A stretch of DNA of 21,298 bases from Chloroflexota bacterium (lineage in GTDB: Bacteria > Chloroflexota > Dehalococcoidia > SZUA-161 > SpSt-899): the NCBI GenBank assembly GCA_018725455.1, contig QLUN01000004.1, forward strand, positions 1 through 21,298, in the 5' to 3' direction. Every line of letters starts with the position of its first letter. The stretch's first letter is position 1. Shown piece after piece: positions 14,527 through 21,296 of this stretch. The translations under genes and the position numbers were made by a program. Below the pieces are notes generated by a model. It was given only the letters and a program-made list of their open reading frames with translations. It did not search any database and was not told the DNA's origin.

Positions 14527-16368
14527 TTAAGTCAAATTAAGCTCTGCAAGTCTTGATTGTTCTGGAATCCCTTCTTCACTCCACCCGCGATAAGTGTAGT
14601 AATCACTTAACAGCAAGCCTAGATGCGGTAAATTTACTACTACGTCCGGCCCTTCTCTTTTACGGGTAAGGAAACGCATCGGTAAGATGTCATCCTTTCT
14701 TGATATGCCACATTTAACATTGAACAATCTTTTAATGTTAAATATTCTTTCTCCAGTAGTCATTAACTCATCAAGGGAATAATCCTCCCAGCCCACTACA
14801 TGAGACACCCAATCAACAATAGTGCTGAGTCTCAATCCGCCACCAACCAACATAAGTTTACATAACTTTATCGAATCGAAAATACCCATAAGATTTTGCA
14901 TCTTTACTACAAACTCTGCCTTCCCAGCTATCAAATGTCTATCATGTGGCTTTTCATAACCAAACTCTGGCATAACAAAAGCTTTTTCATACCCATGAGT
15001 AAATCCGGCTAAATGACATGCTCCTCTGTTAGATGTTGCATAAGATAGTGCGAGTCCATTAAAAGCTCTGGGATCATGCGCCGGAATTTCTAACCCTTTA
15101 ACATGAAAGGCATATTCTATTGACATCCCGCCAATTTCTTCTGCAATTTTTCTTACCCCTTCGCCTAAGATTCTCCCAATCCCTTTTCTTTCTGCGATTA
15201 ATTTGATCAGCTCGATCATTGCCTGTTCGTTTCCAAAATTAGCCTCAATACCTCCGGTATCAGCTTTTGTTATTATCCCTTTTTCAAAAAGTTCCATTAT
15301 AAAAGCAATTACGCTGCCGGTAGAAATAGTGTCCATCCCATACCTGTTGCACAGTTGGCTACCATAAGCGATTGCCTCCAGGTTATCTATAAGGCACATT
15401 CCTCCCAATGTTCCTATTGTTTCATATTCCGGACCTGCTCCATCAACTCCCTTATACTGCCCTTTTTCAATCCTGACTTTTCTACCACAACCAATAATAC
15501 AAGTTTTACATCTATATTTTCCTATCAGTATAGTTTCTGCCATCTTAGGACCGGAAATTTTTTCTGCTCCTTCCGGCCATCTGCCCATTAACCAGTTCTT
15601 AAGAGGAAAATTCCCATAGCTTTCATGGCCGATCACTCCACCCGAAGTTCCAAACTTGTTCAGGGCTAGTGTAGCTTTTTTAACTCCATCTACCATGCTT
15701 TTTATTGACTTCGTTAAACTTGAACTATCAAAAATTGTTATTTCTTTAGATCCCTTTACAACAATAGCTTTTAATTTTTTCGATCCCATCACTGCCCCAA
15801 TACCACACCTGCCCAATGCTCTGCCATGTTTTCCGTCCGTTATTATAGATGCATATTTTACCAGATTTTCCCCCGCCGGACCGATGCTCATTACCTGCAC
15901 ATGAGGTGAAAATGACTCTTTTAATATACTATCTGTTTCGACAGTATCTTTTCCCCAAAGATACTCTGCGCCTCTGATCTCAATATTTGAATCACTTATA
16001 CTTACAATAACAGGACTTCTTGATTTCCCTTCGATTATAACACCGTCAAATCCGGCTTTTTTTAGCTCGAAGCCCCAGAAGCCTCCAATATCTGATTCAG
16101 CAAATATACCAGTTAAGGGGGACTTTGTAACAGCAGCATGCCTGCCAGAAGTAGGAATTATTGTCCCGCAAAAAGGACCTGTTATGAAGAAAATCTTGTT
16201 TTCAGAACCTAAAGGGTCAACATCAGCACTAACTTCATCATATAAAAGCTTTGCACCAAGACCACTTCCGCCTATAAATTGTCTCAATAATTCTTCCTTG
16301 ATACTTTCTTCAGACCATTTGCGTTCGGTTAGATTTACTCTGAGTACTTTGTTCCAGTAGCCATTCAT
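14527..16368 (-). CDS. aor: Tungsten-type aldehyde:ferredoxin oxidoreductase
   Basis: The protein has 613 residues, full length for the AOR family. These enzymes oxidise aldehydes to acids, or reduce acids at low potential, using a bis-pterin W/Mo centre and a [4Fe-4S] cluster. The N-terminal pterin domain shows VNLTERKW, FIGGSGLGAKLLYDEV and ITGPFCGTIIPTSGRHAAVTKSPLTGIFAES. The cluster ligands are all present: Cys287, Cys290 and Cys294 in CKTCIIGC, and Cys503 in IKLCKLM. GPEYETIG (313-320) and GACHLAG (449-455) supply the conserved Glu and His near the active site. The start at 16368 has a poly-G ribosome site. A MoaD-like carrier gene lies immediately upstream and a TRAP transporter before that. 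The physiological substrate is likely imported by the TRAP system (inferred). Confidence 0.95.
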   Translation of the reverse strand: MNGYWNKVLRVNLTERKWSEESIKEELLRQFIGGSGLGAKLLYDEVSADVDPLGSENKIFFITGPFCGTIIPTSGRHAAVTKSPLTGIFAESDIGGFWGFELKKAGFDGVIIEGKSRSPVIVSISDSNIEIRGAEYLWGKDTVETDSILKESFSPHVQVMSIGPAGENLVKYASIITDGKHGRALGRCGIGAVMGSKKLKAIVVKGSKEITIFDSSSLTKSIKSMVDGVKKATLALNKFGTSGGVIGHESYGNFPLKNWLMGRWPEGAEKISGPKMAETILIGKYRCKTCIIGCGRKVRIEKGQYKGVDGAGPEYETIGTLGGMCLIDNLEAIAYGSQLCNRYGMDTISTGSVIAFIMELFEKGIITKADTGGIEANFGNEQAMIELIKLIAERKGIGRILGEGVRKIAEEIGGMSIEYAFHVKGLEIPAHDPRAFNGLALSYATSNRGACHLAGFTHGYEKAFVMPEFGYEKPHDRHLIAGKAEFVVKMQNLMGIFDSIKLCKLMLVGGGLRLSTIVDWVSHVVGWEDYSLDELMTTGERIFNIKRLFNVKCGISRKDDILPMRFLTRKREGPDVVVNLPHLGLLLSDYYTYRGWSEEGIPEQSRLAELNLT

Positions 16369-16401
16369 CTTTATACCCCCCCTTTAGCAGTTTGCTATTT
16401 T

Positions 16402-16419
16402 TTGCACATCCATGTGCAA
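16402..16419. repeat. 8-bp palindrome in the moaD-aor gap
   Basis: TTGCACAT and ATGTGCAA face each other across two bases, 13 bp after the moaD stop. No T-run follows in the direction of transcription. It could be an operator-like dyad or a small intercistronic hairpin. A second short stem (TAGCA/TGCTA) follows before the aor ribosome site. Confidence 0.5.
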
Positions 16420-16432
16420 CACTAGAAAACAA

Positions 16433-16714
16433 CTATCCACCCGCGATGGAACCATAAAGCTTTATAATATCCTTGTCAAAAACCTCATCACCTAATAGTA
16501 ACAGCTTAGAACCTCTGACCGCGAACAAGTTTCCATAAACTTTAGCGTGATCCGAAACCGACGGCAACAAAGTTTTTGTAATCGGATATTCATCTCTAAA
16601 TCTGTCGAGTACTCTCCAGAAACTAACTCTCTGATCTTCTGCAAAATCAATATTGACTTTTTCTTTGGCTATTACACGAGAAAAAGGAGGAAAAAGAATG
16701 ACTGTCACTACCAT
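16433..16714 (-). CDS. MoaD/ThiS-like sulfur-carrier protein
   Basis: The protein has 93 residues and a ubiquitin-like fold. It opens MVVTVILFPPFSRVIAKEKV, continues with FWRVLDRFRDEYP and an NLFAVRGSKLLLLGDEVFD segment, and ends in GSIAGG. The terminal Gly-Gly is the site that is thiocarboxylated and supplies dithiolene sulfur to molybdopterin. AOR genes are often accompanied by a dedicated MoaD homologue, and aor lies 64 bp downstream. It starts 20 bp after the dctM stop with a GGGGG ribosome site, so it belongs to the TRAP-led operon. The loop before the C-terminus says dgD/gdE, consistent with MoaD rather than ThiS. No MoaE or MoeB lies nearby. Confidence 0.88.
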   Translation of the reverse strand: MVVTVILFPPFSRVIAKEKVNIDFAEDQRVSFWRVLDRFRDEYPITKTLLPSVSDHAKVYGNLFAVRGSKLLLLGDEVFDKDIIKLYGSIAGG

Positions 16715-16734
16715 TAAATACCCCCATTAAGTTG

Positions 16735-18066
16735 TTATCTGATCATTTGATTTGGCAGCCAGGTAACCAGCTCAGGAAAAGCTACTAAGATGCCAAGAGT
16801 AACAATTACAAGTCCAACGAATGGAAGCACCCCCCGGATTATATCCCCCGTAGTGACTTCCGGCGGAGCCAAACCCCGGGTAATAAATATTCCCCCAGCA
16901 AAGGGAGGAGTCATGAAGCACATCTGAAGATTAGTGCACACCATGATCGCAAACCAGATAGAGTCAAACCCTAGGTCAGCAGCAATGGGGGTTGCTATCG
17001 GAACTATGATGAAGAGTATCGGTAACCAATCCAGAAACATGCCCAACACAAATACCATAAACATTATTGCCGCAAACATACCCCATTCACCACCGGGGGC
17101 ACCCAGAATAATCCCCGTCACTACCGCTCCACCCCCGAAGCCGAGAAATACACTGGTGAAGACCATAGCCATTGCTATAAAAAGAAAAATAAAAGCGCTT
17201 ATCCTTATTGTCGCGGTTACGGCTTCTTTTAGCACTCCAAAGTTAAATCGGCCATGGGCAATAGCCAACAGCATGGCCACGAAGCCCCCTATGGCTGCTG
17301 CCTCTGTGGGCGGAGCTATCCCGAAAAAGATAACGCCTAATACTGACAGGATAACGACTGCGATTGGAACTACCGCGGTGATAAACATAAGGATTTTCCT
17401 GGTAGGAGCGATGCTCGCTCGCTCTTCAGGAGGTGCTGCCGGCGCAATAGCTGGTTGAAGATAACAACGAACGACAACGTAGATTAGGTAGGTGCCACTA
17501 AGAATAAGTCCGGGAATGATAGCCCCAAAAAATAGCCTTCCAACCGATAGACCAGCCATCATTCCGTAGGTAACCAGCATAATAGAGGGGGGAATAAGGA
17601 TGCCGAGACAGCCGCTGGCACAAACCGTGCCGCTGGCTAGACTCTTGCTGTAATTCCGCTTCAACATAGCGGGAAGACCAGTTACTGATAGCATAGCGAT
17701 AGAGGCGGCAATTATACCGACAGTTTTAGCTATCGTAATACCTACCAATATAGTGACTATCGCCAGCCCACCTCTCGTATTACCGAACCACAAGTATAGT
17801 ACATTATACAGCTTTTCGGCTAATCCCGCATGGTGAAGCATAACTCCCATAAAAACAAACAGAGGAACCGCTAAGAGGAGATAGTTCGTCATCATATCAA
17901 AGATACGCATATAAATCAGGGGAAATACTGCTGTTCCGAACACCAAGTATCCCAGCACTAGCGATATAGTACCGAACACAAAAGCTATTGGAAAGCCAAC
18001 GAGGATCCCTACCAGGATCACAACTGCCATTATTAGGGTAAGAATCTCTGGACTCAATTCACTCAT
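16735..18066 (-). CDS. dctM: TRAP transporter large permease DctM
   Basis: The protein has 443 residues and about 12 membrane segments. It is the ion-coupled channel subunit of a TRAP importer. Typical blocks are VGILVGFPIAFVFGTISLVL, YLLLAVPLFVFMGVMLHHAG, SGCLGILIPPSIMLVTYG and FLDWLPILFIIVPIATPIA, with CFMTPPFAGGIFITRGLAPP near the end. The subtype resembles the mannitol/chloroaromatic class of large permeases by its length and its partner DctQ (inferred). Its ATG overlaps the end of dctQ by 8 bp (ATGAGTGA), so the two are translationally coupled. moaD follows after 20 bp. Confidence 0.95.
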   Translation of the reverse strand: MSELSPEILTLIMAVVILVGILVGFPIAFVFGTISLVLGYLVFGTAVFPLIYMRIFDMMTNYLLLAVPLFVFMGVMLHHAGLAEKLYNVLYLWFGNTRGGLAIVTILVGITIAKTVGIIAASIAMLSVTGLPAMLKRNYSKSLASGTVCASGCLGILIPPSIMLVTYGMMAGLSVGRLFFGAIIPGLILSGTYLIYVVVRCYLQPAIAPAAPPEERASIAPTRKILMFITAVVPIAVVILSVLGVIFFGIAPPTEAAAIGGFVAMLLAIAHGRFNFGVLKEAVTATIRISAFIFLFIAMAMVFTSVFLGFGGGAVVTGIILGAPGGEWGMFAAIMFMVFVLGMFLDWLPILFIIVPIATPIAADLGFDSIWFAIMVCTNLQMCFMTPPFAGGIFITRGLAPPEVTTGDIIRGVLPFVGLVIVTLGILVAFPELVTWLPNQMIR

Positions 18067-18568
18067 AAGGCTTGTTCCTTATCAGAATATGTAAGTCACG
18101 AATGAATCGTGCTCCACCCTGAAGGAGAAGTAGACAGAATCCTGCCGCTATCACTGTCCTCACTGGCGCCAGCGGCGGGAACCAGATAGAAAGCGCCCAT
18201 CTCTCATTCCTCATCCAGGCAAACTCCGCCGCCGTAATAGAAGAGTAGATGACTATGATCATAATTGGGAACAAGAACACAAGGGCACCGAGGACATCTA
18301 TAATTGCCCTCCCTCTGGGCGACAGACGCACGTATAGAATATCAACTCTGATGTGGGCGTCGAGACGCTGAACATAGGCATAACCAAGGGCATATAGGCT
18401 AGCACCGAGCATCATGGGTAGCTCGTGTGCCCACATATTTGAAAACCCAAATACATGTCGCATGAAAACCTCATAGGTCATCACCAGAACTAGGGCAAGT
18501 GCAAGCCATCGCCCGATCATTGCGGTATATTCACTAATGGAATCGATCACCCGTAATGCCGTTCTCAT
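18059..18568 (-). CDS. dctQ: TRAP transporter small permease DctQ
   Basis: The protein has 169 residues and four membrane segments. It opens with an amphipathic helix and WLALALVLVMTYEVFMRHVF, then WAHELPMMLGASLYALGYAYV, VLGALVFLFPIMIIVIYSSI and a last helix after the diagnostic SIWFPPLAPVRTVIAAGF. The RHVF-G and ELP signatures are family hallmarks. The W-P-P-L-x-P-x-[RK] segment is typical of small permeases of the FcbT/mannitol group. The start at 18568 has no ribosome site at normal distance. The nearest GGAGG lies about 28 nt upstream, next to the transposase remnant, so insertion or excision may have disturbed the original dctP-dctQ junction. Confidence 0.93.
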   Translation of the reverse strand: MRTALRVIDSISEYTAMIGRWLALALVLVMTYEVFMRHVFGFSNMWAHELPMMLGASLYALGYAYVQRLDAHIRVDILYVRLSPRGRAIIDVLGALVFLFPIMIIVIYSSITAAEFAWMRNERWALSIWFPPLAPVRTVIAAGFCLLLLQGGARFIRDLHILIRNKPYE

Positions 18569-18645
18569 TATCTGATACCACTTTTGTTAATTTATCCTCC
18601 TAACGGTATCATATTAGGGAGTAGAGAACCTTGAAGGAGGATGTG

Positions 18646-19122
18646 GTGAAAATAGTTGCTGCCGGCCAACCATTGCCAGAGTTGGCCGAGTTCTTGGATC
18701 CTTAGATGCCTAATAATAAGCGGGCCTATCGTAGTTTGGAGGGCCAAGCCCCGCTCACCTTGGGCTGGCTCCTTGGAGAGCGTCCCTCCCGAGGGCAAGG
18801 CCACTGGAAATTCTACTCCTCCAACTTCCCGGAGGACGCTGCTCTGCAGGATCTGGTAGAGATAGATTATCGGCGATGGACGATTGAGCGGTTTCACCAA
18901 GACAGCAAGTATCTCCTGGAGTGGGATAACTACTACCAGGGTCGGTTGTGGAAAGGCTTTCATCGCCATGCTATCCTGGTGATGCTGAGTTATAGCTTTC
19001 TGGTCTGGCAAGAATGGCATCATTGGCACTCCACTCCACGGGCTAGGGGATGTCCCCACTCCACTTTTTCCCCTCAACTAGACAAGGGGCGAAAGTCTCT
19101 GACTTCTGCTCACATTCTTGAA
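18646..19122 (+). pseudogene. Transposase remnant with internal deletion (IS701-like, DDE)
   Basis: It lies on the strand opposite to the TRAP genes. A GTG at 18646 with GGAGG upstream opens a frame reading KIVAAGQPLPELAEFLDP, which looks like a transposase N-terminus. A TAG follows at 18703. The same frame then continues with the C-terminal catalytic part: HWKFYSSNFPEDAALQDLV, YRRWTIERFHQDSKYLLEWD (carrying the last acidic residue of the DDE triad) and FHRHAILVMLSYSFLVWQE. The N-terminal piece and the catalytic tail are joined with some 200 residues missing, including both catalytic aspartates. The frame then runs through a hairpin into antisense dctP. The element is dead. The match to IS701/IS4-group transposases is by motif only. 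Confidence 0.8.
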
Positions 19123-19128
19123 TCCCCA

Positions 19129-19163
19129 CCCCCCGCTCCGGAATATGGTTACGGAGCGGGGGG
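19129..19163. repeat. GC-rich 12-bp hairpin after dctP
   Basis: CCCCCCGCTCCG (19129-19140) and CGGAGCGGGGGG (19152-19163) form a perfect stem with an 11-nt loop, 18 nt beyond the dctP stop in the direction of transcription. No T-run follows, so it is a weak candidate for an intrinsic terminator. It may stabilise the dctP mRNA, lower expression of dctQM, or be an end of the inserted element next to it. Confidence 0.75.
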
Positions 19164-19181
19164 ATGCACAAAATCTGAACA

Positions 19182-20261
19182 CTATAGACGCGGGAAGGTA
19201 GCTTTATAGCTTGCTGCCCAGTTGCTTAGAGACTCATGTACTCTGGCATAGAATGGATCGCCCGCGGCACGCTCGGCATAGAGAGCGGCGGCTCCTCGCA
19301 GAACAGCCTCTTCAATCTCGACGGGCACGGGTAAGAGTGGAACCCCATAGTCTATCCACTTGTGCGCATATTCAATAGTCCCGGCGGTCATTATGGCGTT
19401 ATGCTTGGCTCCGTATTTCCAAAAGACAGTCTCGGCGAGGAGTCTCAGGTCGTCAGGTAGCCTCGCCCAGACATCGGGGTTGACTATAATCGTCAAGGTG
19501 CTTGCCGGTTGGCGCACCGGTGAGATATAAACATAGTCAACAAGCTCATGAAAACCCATTCTCCAGTCTACCATCAAGTGACCATGCTGGAAACCATCGA
19601 TTACTCCCTTCGCCACCGCCTCATAGAGTTCTGGGCTAGGGATACCGAGTGGGACAACGCCAAACTCTTTAACAAAGACTGCGGCCTCGTCAGCAAAAAG
19701 ACGCAGCTTTAGCCCCTTAAGGTCGGCTGCTGTTCGCATGGGCGTGGTCATATAGAGGAATACCTCTTCCTCCTGGGCTATGACCGCCACACCCTTTACA
19801 TTAAGACCAACCATCTCCCACATCTCATTCATCAGGTCAATGCCCGGCCCCACCTGAAACCAGTAAAAGTGCCCCATCGCTGTCGGCCCACCAATCATGT
19901 TCGTAAAGAGCGGAGCCACTGGGTGTAAACCGGCCCAGTGCATCGACATCTGGACACCAATGTCGAGGATGCCCTCATGTACACCCATATGCTCAGTATC
20001 CGCAGGGACTATCGCTCCACCGGGATGACCCTTGATCACCAGGCGTCCACCACTTATTACCCTTATCGTCTCAAACGCTGCAAACATTGTTTCCACCCAG
20101 GGAACCCCCCGAGGATCTTCCATTTGAGCTCTCAGTGTAATTACCTCCACTGGTGGCACTACCGGGACCACTGGATCCACCACTGGTGGCGGACAGCCAA
20201 CAGCAGCCAAGCTGAAGGCCAGTAGCATTACCAGTGACATGACCAATATTCTATTTTTCAT
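19182..20261 (-). CDS. dctP: TRAP transporter substrate-binding lipoprotein DctP
   Basis: The protein has 359 residues. The leader KNRILVMSLVMLLAFSLAAVGC has the lipobox Cys at residue 23 and is followed by the Pro/Val-rich linker PPPVVDPVVPVVPPVE. The DctP fold is recognisable: the N-terminal TLRAQMEDPRGVPWVETMFAAF, then LKGLKLRLFADEAAVFVKEFGV with the ligand-binding Arg region, IPSPELYEAVAKGVIDGFQHG and TLTIIVNPDVWARLPDDLR. It binds an organic acid or related solute for DctQM. The start at 20261 follows AAGGAGGAGG. It is the first gene behind a consensus promoter at 20447-20475. dctQ is separated from it by a 613-bp stretch containing a hairpin and the transposase remnant, which is abnormal for a dctPQM operon. 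Confidence 0.95.
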   Translation of the reverse strand: MKNRILVMSLVMLLAFSLAAVGCPPPVVDPVVPVVPPVEVITLRAQMEDPRGVPWVETMFAAFETIRVISGGRLVIKGHPGGAIVPADTEHMGVHEGILDIGVQMSMHWAGLHPVAPLFTNMIGGPTAMGHFYWFQVGPGIDLMNEMWEMVGLNVKGVAVIAQEEEVFLYMTTPMRTAADLKGLKLRLFADEAAVFVKEFGVVPLGIPSPELYEAVAKGVIDGFQHGHLMVDWRMGFHELVDYVYISPVRQPASTLTIIVNPDVWARLPDDLRLLAETVFWKYGAKHNAIMTAGTIEYAHKWIDYGVPLLPVPVEIEEAVLRGAAALYAERAAGDPFYARVHESLSNWAASYKATFPRL

Positions 20262-20324
20262 TGTTTTGCCTCCTCCTTAAATTTAGGGTATCCTTGATCG
20301 TTTATCTCGCTACTTATCTTGTCC

Positions 20325-20341
20325 GCTATCACCTCCTTTCG
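20325..20341 (-). promoter_or_regulatory. Leader motif shared with tctC; complementary to 16S tail
   Basis: On the minus strand the sequence is CGAAAGGAGGTGATAGC. Its GAAAGGAGGTGAT core is complementary over 13 nt to the common bacterial 16S 3' end ATCACCTCCTTTC. It lies 64-80 nt before the dctP start and is not placed to initiate dctP. The GTG inside it opens a 24-codon frame (20332-20258) whose TGA overlaps the dctP ATG. A translated leader or a ribosome standby site are both possible. Confidence 0.5.
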
Positions 20342-20446
20342 CTGACAACGCTATTTAGTTTTCTCTCAGCTTTGACTTGTGCATTCCCAAACCTTCTCAC
20401 CCCCAATCTGTCTTGTAACAGTTTAGTTTCTCCAAAAGCTAGATCT

Positions 20447-20475
20447 ATTATACCACATTTCATCAAACCTGTCAA
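20447..20475 (-). promoter_or_regulatory. Consensus sigma70 promoter of the TRAP/AOR operon
   Basis: On the minus strand the perfect -35 TTGACA (20475-20470), a 17-nt spacer and the perfect -10 TATAAT (20452-20447) form a full consensus promoter. An extended TGg precedes the -10. The start site would be near 20440, leaving a leader of about 180 nt before dctP. ATGTGGTATAAT is identical to the -10 region upstream of holA. Such strength suggests either high constitutive expression or control by a repressor or leader. Confidence 0.85.
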
Positions 20476-20498
20476 GCACAATTTTTGGAAAAACTTAC

Positions 20499-21024
20499 CT
20501 ATACGTTGCCTGCAACGGCAGAACAAAGAAGCAGATTAACCAGACCAAACATATTGTAAATGTGGTCTTGCTTTTCCCCCACCTTGTCTATGAATTCGTC
20601 TTTCCAACTATCAAACTTTCTCAGGCTTTGTTCTCCCAAGAGTATGCGTTTCAACAACAGTGTAGTCCCTCTCATGTGTGGATTCCTGCAACCAAAGTTA
20701 GCCGCTTTGTAAAAACTGACACTTTACTCCAACGTCCTCAACAACCAAGCGGCTTCGCTGCTCCATAGTCGCGTAGTCGCCGTCATGACCATACGAGATG
20801 CCTGTGATAATCAAGCGAAGTTCCCGGCCATCCTTCCGCAAGTCATATTTGCTGCCAATATGAGACAGTTGCCCTGTATAGTAGTTTGGTATGCTACGAA
20901 CCGACTCTCTGCACTTTGAATAGCATTGGCAAATGAAGCCTTGACTACCAAGGACTTGTTTTTCATAATATTGCTTTAAGCGCTGGATCCGTGCTTGAGT
21001 TTTTCTTTCGTCGAATTGCAGCAT
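20499..21024 (-). pseudogene. Uncharacterised protein gene with a single-base frameshift
   Basis: The ATG at 21024 has GGAGGG upstream and a consensus promoter, so this was a real gene. The first frame (to 20698) contains CQCYSKC, then YTGQLSHIGSKYDL and LRLIITGISYGHDGDYATMEQR. It stops soon after a TTTTT run at about 20709-20713. Removing one T continues the protein as YKAANFGCRNPHMRGTTLLL, then DHIYNMFGLVNLLLCSAVAG, ending at 20499. The joined product would be about 174 residues. Its conserved-looking pieces (GISYGH, RNPHMRGTT, MFGLVNLLLCSAV) vaguely recall an uncharacterised group related to uracil-DNA glycosylases, but I cannot confirm that. The C-terminus may also be truncated, since the TRAP promoter begins 24 bp on. 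Confidence 0.65.
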
Positions 21025-21056
21025 TATAATCCCTCCTCAACTGCAGCTTGGCTAAG

Positions 21057-21085
21057 ATGATAGCATAGCGCGAGTAGTCTGTCAA
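21057..21085 (-). promoter_or_regulatory. Sigma70-type promoter of the frameshifted gene
   Basis: On the minus strand TTGACA (21085-21080), a 17-nt spacer and TATCAT (21062-21057) are followed by a start site near 21050, about 26 nt before the ATG. It lies 32 bp downstream of the IS66 transposase stop, so it could be native or carried by the insertion element. Confidence 0.75.
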
Positions 21086-21116
21086 TTAAATTAAAGTTAT
21101 TTGGTAACTACATAGC

Positions 21117-21296
21117 CTACCCTCCTTCAGACAGCAAAATAGCATTTGCCTGGGATGCCTGAAATGTCTTGCACAAATACTCCAACACGTTCTTCCGCTG
21201 TTTTTTGACCGTGGATATAAAACCACGGATTCGGCAAAAGTAATCGGCTCCATTTTTAGAACGAAAACATCCCGATATCTTCTGTTTGACTTTGAT
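21117..21296 (-). CDS. IS66-family transposase, C-terminal end
   Basis: This partial gene enters from the right edge and gives 59 residues before a TAG at 21117. It reads IKVKQKISGCFRSKNGADYF followed by CRIRGFISTVKKQRKNVLEY. That is the conserved end of the IS66 DDE transposase (TnpC), where K-x-KQKISG-x-FRS and CRIR-[GS]-[YF]-[IL]-ST-x-[RK]KQ are usual. Catalytic residues and element ends lie outside the window, and I could not identify the inverted repeat between the stop and the promoter at 21085. Whether the whole element is intact cannot be judged. Confidence 0.85.
   Translation of the reverse strand: MKVKQKISGCFRSKNGADYFCRIRGFISTVKKQRKNVLEYLCKTFQASQANAILLSEGG

Noticed and set aside
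16934..17458. 174-codon plus-strand frame inside dctM
   Set aside because: Its composition reflects antisense of hydrophobic codons in DctM; there is no start signal.
18592..19077. 161-codon minus-strand frame between dctQ and dctP
   Set aside because: It is the shadow of the transposase remnant, whose motifs lie on the plus strand.
20329..20526. 65-codon minus-strand frame upstream of dctP
   Set aside because: It spans the consensus promoter and leader, has no ribosome site and has no recognisable motif.
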